A DNA stretch of 12,134 bases from an uncultured Ruminococcus sp. (GTDB lineage Bacteria > Bacillota > Clostridia > Oscillospirales > Ruminococcaceae), in assembly GCA_946544695.1 (NCBI GenBank), contig CAMNMO010000051.1, positions 1 to 12,134 on the forward strand. Direction: 5' to 3'. Made by a program: the position numbers and the translations under genes. Of the stretch, positions 1 through 6,223 are shown piece by piece (position 1 is the first letter of the stretch; every line of letters starts with the position of its first letter). Under the pieces are notes generated by a model, which was not told the DNA's origin, searched no databases, and worked only from the letters and a program-made list of their open reading frames with translations.

Positions 1-448
1 TTCCAACGGCGACCTTTACAGTGAGGGCGGCACGATATATGTCAGCGGTCCCGAGAACAGCGGCAACGGTTCGATCGACCACAACGGCAGCGCAAGCATA
101 ACAGGCGGTACTGTGATCGCAAGCGGTGCGGTCGGCATGGAGGAGATGTTTGATGAGAACGGCACCGCTCAGTGCGCAGTCCTCCACGACTTCACACAGT
201 CCTTCTCGGCAGATACCGAGTTCACCGTGACCGACAGCGACGGCAATGTGATACTGTCCTTCACGAACCCCAAGACATGGCAGGGCGTGATATTCTCGTC
301 ACCCGAACTGATACAGGGCGAAAGCTATACAGTCAGTGCGGGCGGCGAAAGCGAGACCATCACTCTTGGATCGGTCATAACCTCCAACGGAAGCGGCGGC
401 TTCGGCGGCGGTATGGGCGGTATGCAGGGCGGCAGACTTAACTTCTGA
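1..448 (+). CDS. C-terminal part of a Cthe_2159-type carbohydrate-binding domain protein (5' end outside window)
   Basis: The frame is open from the left edge (first complete codon at position 2) to a TGA at 446-448, giving 148 residues of a longer protein. The residues read as a Gly/Ser/Asn/Thr-rich parallel beta-helix rung (GTIYVSGPENSGNGSIDHNG), then ITGGTVIASGAVGM, then a beta-sandwich-like end with a TVTDSDGNVILSFTNPK stretch. This order matches my recollection of the end of the Cthe_2159 family (Pfam DUF4353), secreted polysaccharide-binding beta-helix proteins of cellulolytic Clostridia. The protein ends in a Gly/Met-rich tail (GGFGGGMGGMQGG) before RLNF. The signal peptide and most of the helix lie outside the window, so export is inferred from the family. 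No dockerin or sortase signal follows the tail. The ATG at 113 is internal and not a real start. Confidence 0.75.
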   Translation, partial: SNGDLYSEGGTIYVSGPENSGNGSIDHNGSASITGGTVIASGAVGMEEMFDENGTAQCAVLHDFTQSFSADTEFTVTDSDGNVILSFTNPKTWQGVIFSSPELIQGESYTVSAGGESETITLGSVITSNGSGGFGGGMGGMQGGRLNF

Positions 449-478
449 TATTCCCCATAATTTATTATTTCCCCAATT

Positions 479-513
479 GACCCCTGTGCTTCATATCGGC
501 ATGGGGGTCTGCT
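479..513 (+). terminator. Possible intrinsic terminator after the carbohydrate-binding protein gene
   Basis: An 11-bp stem is formed by GACCCCTGTGC (479-489) and GCATGGGGGTC (499-509) with a 9-nt loop and two G-U pairs. The tract that follows (TGCTCATTTG) is only weakly T-rich, so this is a good hairpin but a mediocre terminator. Its position 30 nt after the stop codon supports the call. Confidence 0.5.
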
Positions 514-538
514 CATTTGTATGGCTGATGTAAAATGT

Positions 539-586
539 AAAAAAAATGTGAATCGTATTGACAAATGCCGACTGTGGTGTTATAAT
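539..586 (+). promoter_or_regulatory. Strong sigma-A promoter of rpmE with A-tract upstream
   Basis: TTGACA at 558-563 and TATAAT at 581-586 are both exact consensus hexamers, separated by exactly 17 bp. An eight-A tract (539-546) sits just upstream, where an UP element would lie. Transcription should start near 592-594, giving a leader of about 107 nt before rpmE. Confidence 0.9.
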
Positions 587-635
587 AATTTAGTCTGAAT
601 AGGACAATAATAATGAATGCTGCATAGAACTACTG

Positions 636-690
636 TCTGAACTAAGGATGATGGGCTTCTATGAGCCATAATTTTTAGTTTGGAAGGAGG
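636..690 (+). promoter_or_regulatory. Structured 5' leader of rpmE, candidate ribosomal-protein leader
   Basis: The outer stem pairs TCTGAACTAA (636-645) with TTAGTTTGGA (675-684), 10 bp including two G-U pairs. Inside it, ATGGGCT (651-657) pairs with AGCCAT (664-669) with one bulged G around a TCTATG loop. The outer stem ends directly against the Shine-Dalgarno AGGAGG (685-690), which lies 9 nt before the ATG. This places ribosome access next to a foldable element, as expected for L31 autoregulation. Leaders for L31 have been proposed in several bacterial groups, but I cannot confirm that this one matches a described motif. Confidence 0.45.
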
Positions 691-699
691 TAAGTTCTG

Positions 700-900
700 A
701 TGAGAGAAGGTATTCACCCTAACTATGTCGAGACTACAATTACTTGTGCTTGCGGCAACGTTATAAAGACCAGATCCACCAAGGAGAACATCAAGGTCGA
801 GATCTGCTCCAAGTGCCACCCTTTCTTCACCGGTAAGCAGAAGCTGGTTGACAGCGGCGGACGTGTTGACAGATTCAAGAAGAGATTCAACCTCGACTAA
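700..900 (+). CDS. rpmE: Large ribosomal subunit protein bL31, zinc-binding form
   Basis: This 66-residue protein is a full-length bL31, which bridges the 50S central protuberance and the 30S head. It starts MREGIHPNYVET, a characteristic bL31 N-terminus, and ends FKKRFNLD. Four cysteines, C16 and C18 (CAC) and C36 and C39 (CSKC), form the zinc ribbon of the C+ form; C-minus paralogues (YtiA type) lack them. The motif HPFFTGKQKLVDSGGRVDRF (40-59) is the standard core. The start is fixed by AGGAGG at 685-690. The gene appears to be a single-gene unit: consensus promoter upstream, strong terminator 14 nt after the stop. Because zinc-type L31 is often replaced when zinc is scarce, the leader may also matter for zinc response, but that is inference. 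Confidence 0.98.
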   Translation: MREGIHPNYVETTITCACGNVIKTRSTKENIKVEICSKCHPFFTGKQKLVDSGGRVDRFKKRFNLD

Positions 901-913
901 TTATCACGAAGTT

Positions 914-944
914 AAAGAGCGGAAGTTTTCTCCGCTCTTTTTTT
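914..944 (+). terminator. Intrinsic terminator after rpmE
   Basis: A perfect 10-bp stem, AAAGAGCGGA (914-923) with TCCGCTCTTT (931-940), encloses a 7-nt loop and runs into an unbroken T tract (938-944). It ends only 23 nt before the yigZ start codon. Confidence 0.93.
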
Positions 945-967
945 CACCCCGAAATGAGGTAAGGACT

Positions 968-1588
968 ATGAGCTATACCACCGTGTATGAGTATGCCAGT
1001 GACAGCTTCACCGAGAAAAAGTCTGAGTTTATCGGGCATATCTGCCCTGTGAAGAACGCTGAGGAAGCTGTGGCATTCATCGAGCATATAAAAAGTCAGA
1101 ACCGTAAGGCAAGGCATAATGTGTATGCTTATGTGCTGCGTGACGGCAACGCATCAAGGTATTCTGATGACGGCGAGCCGCAGGGTACGGGCGGTGTGCC
1201 TGTGCTCGATGTGATAAAAAAGGCGGGGCTGACTGATGTGTGCGTGGTGGTCACAAGGTACTTCGGCGGTATACTGCTGGGTGCCAGCGGACTGGTGCGG
1301 GCATACTCACAGGCTTGCTCACTGGCGATAGCAGCCGCCAGAAAAATGGAGATGTGCGAATGTTCACGCATAAGCTTTTCATGTGATTATACCCTTTACG
1401 GCAAGGTAAGCTACCTTCTGCCCGAATTCGGAGTCATCACCGAAAAGGAAGATTTCGCAGACACCGTCAACATGGCTGTGCTGGTGAAGGCTGAGCATGT
1501 CGATGCTCTTAAACTAAAGCTGACAGATGTGTCAAATGGACAGTTGCAGTTGTCGGAAGATACAGGATTGACCGCTGATTTTGCGTAA
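968..1588 (+). CDS. YigZ/IMPACT family protein (UPF0029)
   Basis: A 206-residue protein of the YigZ/IMPACT family, near the usual 200-220 residues. The family has an N-terminal IMPACT domain of ribosomal S5-like fold and a C-terminal ferredoxin-like domain; its bacterial role is not firmly known, and eukaryotic IMPACT modulates Gcn2 signalling. Signature blocks are RYSDDGEPQGTGGVP (residues 64-78) and TRYFGGILLGASGLVRAY (96-113), both hallmarks of the IMPACT N-domain. The second domain runs from about residue 130 to the end. The ATG at 968 is chosen because GAGG at 956-959 lies 8 nt upstream. A longer in-frame reading from 848 would run back through rpmE and the terminator and is rejected. 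No promoter fits into the 23 nt between the rpmE terminator and the start, so expression may depend on read-through or on signals I do not recognise. Confidence 0.93.
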   Translation: MSYTTVYEYASDSFTEKKSEFIGHICPVKNAEEAVAFIEHIKSQNRKARHNVYAYVLRDGNASRYSDDGEPQGTGGVPVLDVIKKAGLTDVCVVVTRYFGGILLGASGLVRAYSQACSLAIAAARKMEMCECSRISFSCDYTLYGKVSYLLPEFGVITEKEDFADTVNMAVLVKAEHVDALKLKLTDVSNGQLQLSEDTGLTADFA

Positions 1589-1614
1589 AAATTGTGAAAG
1601 TATACAAAGATTTG

Positions 1615-1644
1615 ATGCCTTTATGTAAAAATAAAGGCATTTTT
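1615..1644 (+). terminator. Intrinsic terminator after the YigZ-family gene
   Basis: A perfect 10-bp stem, ATGCCTTTAT (1615-1624) with ATAAAGGCAT (1631-1640), has a 6-nt loop (GTAAAA) and a short T run (1640-1644). It is AT-rich and so weaker than the rpmE terminator. Confidence 0.82.
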
Positions 1645-1709
1645 AAAAAATCAGCGCTATATATGGGTGTATGAGATATTTCGGGTAAGTCATAGAAAGG
1701 GTGAGCATA

Positions 1710-2735
1710 ATGCTGCCAAGAGAACAGACCGAACATTTTGAACACACCATACTCTGCGATAAGGCAAGCTTTGCCGATGCTTCCGCAGGCCGTGAAAAGC
1801 CTGAGGAAAAATGTGTCATGCGTACCGAGTACCAGCGTGACAGGGACAGGATACTTCACTGTAATTCATTCAGGCGCCTTAAACATAAGACGCAGGTGTT
1901 CCTTTCCCCCGCAGGTGACCACTATCGTACCAGACTGACACATACTCTCGAAGTCAGTCAGATAGCAAGAACTATCGCAAGGGCGCTGAGACTGAATGAG
2001 GACCTGACAGAAGCCATCGCACTGGGACATGACCTGGGCCACACGCCATTTGGCCATGCGGGTGAGCGTATGCTTGCCCAGCTGAGTCCGCACGGCTTCC
2101 ATCACTATGAACAGAGTCTCAGGGTGGTGGATATTCTTGAAAAGGACGGCGAGGGTCTTAACCTTACCCGTGAGGTGCGTGACGGAATACTCAAGCATAC
2201 CAATCAGGTGGCTAACACCTATGAGGGCTACGCTGTGCGCTTTGCGGACGTCATAGCTTACATAAACCACGATATAGATGATTCCATCAGGGCAGGCATT
2301 CTCAGTGAGGAGGATATACCGTCCTCGATAACGAATGTGCTCGGGCATGATAAGTCCACAAGGATAACCACGCTCGTGTGTTCGTTGGTGGAAAACGGTC
2401 TGCATGACGGTATAGGCACCGCTGATGCCGAAGGCGCACTGCAAATGTCGCCCGAGGTCGAAAAGGCTTATAAAGCGCTGCACAGGTTCATGTTCGACAG
2501 CGTGTATACTAATCCTGCCTGCAAGAGCGAGGAGCATAAGGCGCAGGATATGATAGCTTTTCTCTATAAGTATTTTACCGAGCACCTGGAAAGGCTGCCC
2601 GCTATGTATATGAATCTGGCATATCATTACGGTATAGATATGGCAGTCTGTGATTATATATCGGGCATGACTGATGTGTTTGCGGTGGAAACTTTCAAGG
2701 AGCTTTTCATTCCCGCTGCATGGATGGTCAAGTGA
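1710..2735 (+). CDS. dgt: HD-domain deoxyguanosinetriphosphate triphosphohydrolase-like protein (dNTPase)
   Basis: A 341-residue HD-superfamily phosphohydrolase of the dGTPase-like family, which hydrolyses dNTPs to the nucleoside and triphosphate and so affects dNTP pools and fidelity. The family opening is visible: YQRDRDRILHCNSFRRLKHK (41-60), then RTRLTHTLEVSQIART, with metal ligands H78, H107-D108 (HDLGHTPFGH) and D180 (FADVIAYINHDIDD). Length fits the shorter Firmicute form rather than the longer (about 500-residue) E. coli Dgt. ATG at 1710 is preferred because family members begin with a short tail before RE-TE, and AAAGG (1696-1700) lies 9 nt upstream; an in-frame GTG at 1701 would add three residues and overlap the ribosome binding site. 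No clear promoter was seen in the 65 nt after the preceding terminator. dnaG follows after 100 nt with no terminator, so co-transcription is likely. Confidence 0.93.
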   Translation: MLPREQTEHFEHTILCDKASFADASAGREKPEEKCVMRTEYQRDRDRILHCNSFRRLKHKTQVFLSPAGDHYRTRLTHTLEVSQIARTIARALRLNEDLTEAIALGHDLGHTPFGHAGERMLAQLSPHGFHHYEQSLRVVDILEKDGEGLNLTREVRDGILKHTNQVANTYEGYAVRFADVIAYINHDIDDSIRAGILSEEDIPSSITNVLGHDKSTRITTLVCSLVENGLHDGIGTADAEGALQMSPEVEKAYKALHRFMFDSVYTNPACKSEEHKAQDMIAFLYKYFTEHLERLPAMYMNLAYHYGIDMAVCDYISGMTDVFAVETFKELFIPAAWMVK

Positions 2736-2835
2736 CGGCTGCATGGGGCTGAAACAAGGGGCTGTGCGCTGATATTCAAAAGCAGGCTCATACCGTGCAT
2801 TCTAATATACAGATATCAGAGAAAGGGGCGCAGCT

Positions 2836-4632
2836 GTGGATCAGGAGTTTCTTGAAAAGCTGAAATATGAAAATCCGATAGAAGAAGTCATGCGTGAGAA
2901 CGGTATCGAGCTCAAGCGTACAGGCAGGGGATTCATGTGCTTGTGTCCTTTCCACGGTGAAGATACACCGTCGTGCAGCGTTGTACCAGGGCAGGGCTAT
3001 TACCATTGCTTCGGCTGCGGTGCTGCGGGCGATGTGATAGCTTTTACAAGAAAGTACCGCAACCTCGGCTTTATGGACGCTGTAAACTATCTGGCACAGC
3101 GTGCGGGGCTGACCGTACCGCAAAGCAGCAATGTCAGTGACAGAAGCTATAAGCGCCGTATGCGGATATATGAGATGAACAAGGCTGCGGCTAAATTCTT
3201 CCGTGCACAGCTGAAAACGGCTGACGGTGTCAGATGTCTCAGATACCTGATGAACGAACGCAAGCTTGACGCTGCGACTATAAACAAGTATGGCATGGGC
3301 TGTGCGCCTAAAAGCTTTACCTCGCTGAGATCCTATATGATGGGGCTTGGCTACGGTGAGGACGAACTGGTGGAAGCATCGCTGCTTTTCCGTTCATACA
3401 AAACGGGCAAGACCTATGATTTCTTCATGGACAGGGCGATGTTCCCGTTCATTGATATAGCAGGAAATATCGTCGGCTTCGGCGGCAGAACGCTGGGCGA
3501 CGATAAGCGCAAATACCTGAATACAGGTGATACGGTCTCTGAGGAATTCCATAACAGCGGCGGCAAGATGGAACCCGACGGCTACTCAAAGTCAAGGTTC
3601 GTGTTCTCGCTGAACTACGCTAAGGATACCTCGGTAAAAAGCGGCAAGCTGCTGCTTTGTGAGGGCAACCTCGATGTCATCTCACTGTACCAGCACGGCT
3701 TCACCAATGCGGTGGCTTCCTGCGGTACAGCACTGACGCCCGAACAGGTCAAGGCGATGAAGACCTACGCTGAGGAGGTCGTTATCTGTTACGATTCCGA
3801 TGAACCGGGTCAGAAAGCTGCACTGCGTGCTGTCAGCCTGTTGAGACAGGGCGGAGTTGGCAGCAGCGTTATCCGTATGGAGGGCGCTAAGGACCCCGAT
3901 GAGTATATCAACAAATTCGGTGAGGACCATTTCAGGTACCTGATAAACAATGCCACCGACGGCTTTGATTTTGAGCTGGAAGTATTTGCAAGGGGACTTG
4001 AACTTGATAAGCGCACCGATAAAAATAAATTTTTGAAAAAAGCATATAGTTCCATAGCCTGCGAACCTGATATCACCGCAAGGGATATGATGGAAAGGCA
4101 GCTGGCAGACAGATACGGTGTGTCACTCAACGTGGTTCAGGAATCTGTCAGCGAAGCCATCAAGCAGATAGAACGTTTCAAGGAGAATACCGAGAAGCGT
4201 GAGGAAATGAAGAAGTATTATGCGGCGGAGGAGATAGTTCCCGATAATAAAGCTTTCAAAGCCGAACGTGGGCTTATCTACTATATTTACTATAACAGCG
4301 ATACTGCCAACGAGATAAGCAGACAGATATCTCCCGAGGAGTTCACCGACGATTTCAACAGGCGTGTATATGTGAGCATTCTGGGTATGATAAATGTGGG
4401 CGAATATGTAACGCCCGAAGCATTGCTGGAGGAATTTTCCTATGAAGAAGTCGAGAGGGTAAAGCACTTTCTGGAAAAATACAGCAGCCTGAATGTTGAC
4501 AGGGCTGTGGCAGAAGATTATATCCTCTCGATAAAGAATTACAATCAGAAGCGATCAAGGCAGAATGCCGAACCCATGAGCAATGAAGAGATACTCAGGA
4601 AAATGGCAGAGCTTAAAAAGAATAAAATATAG
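2836..4632 (+). CDS. dnaG: DNA primase DnaG
   Basis: A 598-residue bacterial primase that makes RNA primers at the replication fork with the DnaB-type helicase. The N-terminal zinc domain has CPFH (C37, H40) and CFGC (C58, C61). The RNA polymerase core spans about residues 110-370; its TOPRIM part shows LLLCEGNLDVISLYQHGF with E276, and CYDSDEPGQKAA with D320 and D322, the metal-binding acidic residues. The C-terminal 150 residues or so correspond to the helicase-interaction domain. The start is GTG at 2836, supported by AAAGGGG (2822-2828) 7 nt upstream and by the position of the zinc motif. The region between YLNTGDT (228-234) and SRFVFSLNYAK (253-263) is about 14 residues longer than I expect for the family. 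It lies between dgt and rpoD, the conserved macromolecular-synthesis context. Confidence 0.97.
   Translation: MDQEFLEKLKYENPIEEVMRENGIELKRTGRGFMCLCPFHGEDTPSCSVVPGQGYYHCFGCGAAGDVIAFTRKYRNLGFMDAVNYLAQRAGLTVPQSSNVSDRSYKRRMRIYEMNKAAAKFFRAQLKTADGVRCLRYLMNERKLDAATINKYGMGCAPKSFTSLRSYMMGLGYGEDELVEASLLFRSYKTGKTYDFFMDRAMFPFIDIAGNIVGFGGRTLGDDKRKYLNTGDTVSEEFHNSGGKMEPDGYSKSRFVFSLNYAKDTSVKSGKLLLCEGNLDVISLYQHGFTNAVASCGTALTPEQVKAMKTYAEEVVICYDSDEPGQKAALRAVSLLRQGGVGSSVIRMEGAKDPDEYINKFGEDHFRYLINNATDGFDFELEVFARGLELDKRTDKNKFLKKAYSSIACEPDITARDMMERQLADRYGVSLNVVQESVSEAIKQIERFKENTEKREEMKKYYAAEEIVPDNKAFKAERGLIYYIYYNSDTANEISRQISPEEFTDDFNRRVYVSILGMINVGEYVTPEALLEEFSYEEVERVKHFLEKYSSLNVDRAVAEDYILSIKNYNQKRSRQNAEPMSNEEILRKMAELKKNKI
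4496..4524 (+). promoter_or_regulatory. Possible internal sigma-A promoter for rpoD within the 3' end of dnaG
   Basis: TTGACA (4496-4501) is an exact -35 box and TATATC (4519-4524) matches four of six -10 positions, with the ideal 17-bp spacer. It would start transcription about 137 nt before rpoD. Internal promoters inside dnaG that drive the sigma gene are known in E. coli and B. subtilis. As it lies in coding sequence, chance is a real alternative. Confidence 0.4.
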
Positions 4633-4667
4633 ACGGGAAGTCAAAATAGTCAGAAGGAGAGTAAATT

Positions 4668-5768
4668 ATGACTGATAAGAGCAAGATAATGGAAAACCTG
4701 ATGGAACACGGTAAGCAGACAGGTAAGCTTACCACAAAGGAGATCACCGATGCGCTGGAAAAGCTGAGCTTCGATGTGGAGCAGATGGACAGCTTCTATG
4801 ATAAGTGCAGTGAGCTGAATATCGAGATCATAGATGATGTTGTGGTCGATGATACTCTGGATTTCTCCAACCCCGATGACGAGCTTGAACAGGACGATGT
4901 GGATATCTCGCTGTCTACCGACGGCATCGCCATCGATGACCCCGTCAAGATCTACCTCAAAGAGATAGGCAGAGTGCCTCTGCTGACCTCTGAGGAGGAG
5001 ATACAGCTGGCTGAGATGATGTCTGGCGATAATGACAGAGAGGCTACCAAAGCAAGAAAGAGACTTGCTGAGGCTAACCTGCGTCTGGTAGTATCCATAG
5101 CTAAAAGATATGTGGGCAGAGGCATGAGCTTCCTTGATCTTATCCAGGAGGGCAACATGGGTCTTATCAAGGCTGTCGAGAAGTTCGACTACAAGAAGGG
5201 CTTCAAGTTCTCAACCTATGCAACATGGTGGATAAGACAGGCTATCACAAGGGCTATCGCCGATCAGGCAAGGACTATCCGTATCCCTGTGCACATGGTG
5301 GAGACCATCACAAAGGTAAAGAAGGTATCTTCACAGCTGCTGCACCAGAACGGCCACGACCCCTCGCCTGAGGAGATAGCTGAGGAGCTGGATATGAGCA
5401 TCGAGAAGGTACGTGAGATAATGAGGATAGCTCAGGACCCTGTTTCTCTTGAAACACCTATCGGTGAGGAGGAGGATTCTCATCTGGGCGACTTTATCCC
5501 CGATGATGATGCACCCGCACCTGCTGAAGCTGCATCGCTGGTGCTGCTGAAGGAGCAGATAGATCAGGTACTCTCCACCCTGACAGAGCGTGAAGAAAAG
5601 GTGCTGAGACTGAGATTCGGTCTTGAGGACGGCAGATCCAGAACTCTTGAAGAAGTTGGTCAGGAGTTCAAGGTAACTCGTGAGCGTATCAGACAGATCG
5701 AGGCTAAGGCTCTGAGAAAGCTGAGACACCCCAACCGCAGCAACAAGGTCAGAGATTATCTTGATTAA
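4668..5768 (+). CDS. rpoD: RNA polymerase primary sigma factor (sigma-70/SigA)
   Basis: A 366-residue housekeeping sigma factor, close to B. subtilis SigA in length and lacking the large non-conserved insert of E. coli sigma-70. Region 1.1 is residues 1-80 (acidic linker DDELEQDD at 70-77). Region 1.2 is DPVKIYLKEIGRVPLLTSEE (91-110). Region 2 spans about 135-207 and includes the core-binding LDLIQEGNMGLIKAVEKFDY (156-175) and the -10 recognition and melting block FSTYATWWIRQAITRAIA (181-198). Region 3 is about 210-290. Region 4 runs from 296 to the end with helix-turn-helix residues TLEEVGQEFKVTRERIRQIE (326-345). The ribosome binding site AAGGAGA lies 8 nt before ATG. The gap to dnaG is only 35 nt. 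This factor should read the TTGACA-17-TATAAT promoters found here at rpmE and the AbrB-type gene. Confidence 0.98.
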   Translation: MTDKSKIMENLMEHGKQTGKLTTKEITDALEKLSFDVEQMDSFYDKCSELNIEIIDDVVVDDTLDFSNPDDELEQDDVDISLSTDGIAIDDPVKIYLKEIGRVPLLTSEEEIQLAEMMSGDNDREATKARKRLAEANLRLVVSIAKRYVGRGMSFLDLIQEGNMGLIKAVEKFDYKKGFKFSTYATWWIRQAITRAIADQARTIRIPVHMVETITKVKKVSSQLLHQNGHDPSPEEIAEELDMSIEKVREIMRIAQDPVSLETPIGEEEDSHLGDFIPDDDAPAPAEAASLVLLKEQIDQVLSTLTEREEKVLRLRFGLEDGRSRTLEEVGQEFKVTRERIRQIEAKALRKLRHPNRSNKVRDYLD

Positions 5769-5779
5769 AGGAGGACGCC

Positions 5780-6175
5780 ATGTACATAACTCTTGAAGCA
5801 GATTATGCCGTCAGGATAACTGCTGAGCTGTGCAAGGCTGATGAAAAGCTGGACGCTAAGACCCTGTCTGAAAGGACATGCGTAACGCTCAGGTTCGCTT
5901 TGAAGATACTGCGCAAGCTTGTGTCAGCAGGCTTGGTCAAGTCCTATAAAGGCACCCGTGGCGGATATGTTATAGACAAGGACCCGAAGGACATCACACT
6001 GCGTATGGTCATTGAAGCTATCGAGGGTACATACTGCTTTTCCCGCTGCCTGCAGCCCGATACGGACTGCAATCGTGGGGCGTCGGGCAACTGTCCGTTT
6101 CAGGACGCCTTCTGCGAGATAACAACAATGGTCAGCGAAAAGCTGGACAGCTATAACTTTGCTCAGTTGAAGTAA
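5780..6175 (+). CDS. Rrf2-family transcriptional regulator with candidate Fe-S cysteines
   Basis: A 131-residue Rrf2-family winged-helix regulator; the family includes IscR, NsrR, RsrR and CymR, which sense Fe-S status, nitric oxide, redox state or cysteine. The N-terminus MYITLEADYAVRI and the wing KGTRGGYVI (57-65) are typical, with the helix-turn-helix at about 25-55. The sensor loop contains C86, C90, C97, C105 and C112; C90-x6-C97-x7-C105 resembles the three-cysteine Fe-S site of NsrR/IscR, so cluster binding is plausible but not certain. The Shine-Dalgarno AAGGAGG (5768-5774) overlaps the rpoD stop codon and the intergenic gap is 11 nt, so the gene is very likely expressed with rpoD. 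Its targets are unknown; no isc, suf or nitrosative-stress genes are in the window. Confidence 0.9.
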   Translation: MYITLEADYAVRITAELCKADEKLDAKTLSERTCVTLRFALKILRKLVSAGLVKSYKGTRGGYVIDKDPKDITLRMVIEAIEGTYCFSRCLQPDTDCNRGASGNCPFQDAFCEITTMVSEKLDSYNFAQLK

Positions 6176-6223
6176 GCGGCGGATAATTCAGTCGTTTGCC
6201 TAAAATACGCACGAGGTCGATAA

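Noticed and set aside
848..871. Two TTGACA hexamers at the end of rpmE as a yigZ promoter
   Set aside because: No acceptable -10 box at 16-18 bp from either one; the repeats reflect the codons for two Val-Asp pairs.
848..967. N-terminal extension of the YigZ-family gene beginning inside rpmE
   Set aside because: It would cross the rpmE stop region and terminator. The ATG at 968 has a good Shine-Dalgarno and gives the normal family N-terminus.
1701..1709. Alternative GTG start for dgt
   Set aside because: It adds only three residues and lies within the ribosome binding region for the ATG at 1710, which gives the family-like N-terminus. It cannot be strictly excluded.
1866..2744. 292-codon open frame on the minus strand opposite dgt
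   Set aside because: It is the antisense shadow of a clear HD-domain gene, shows no recognisable domain, and has no ribosome binding site logic of its own.
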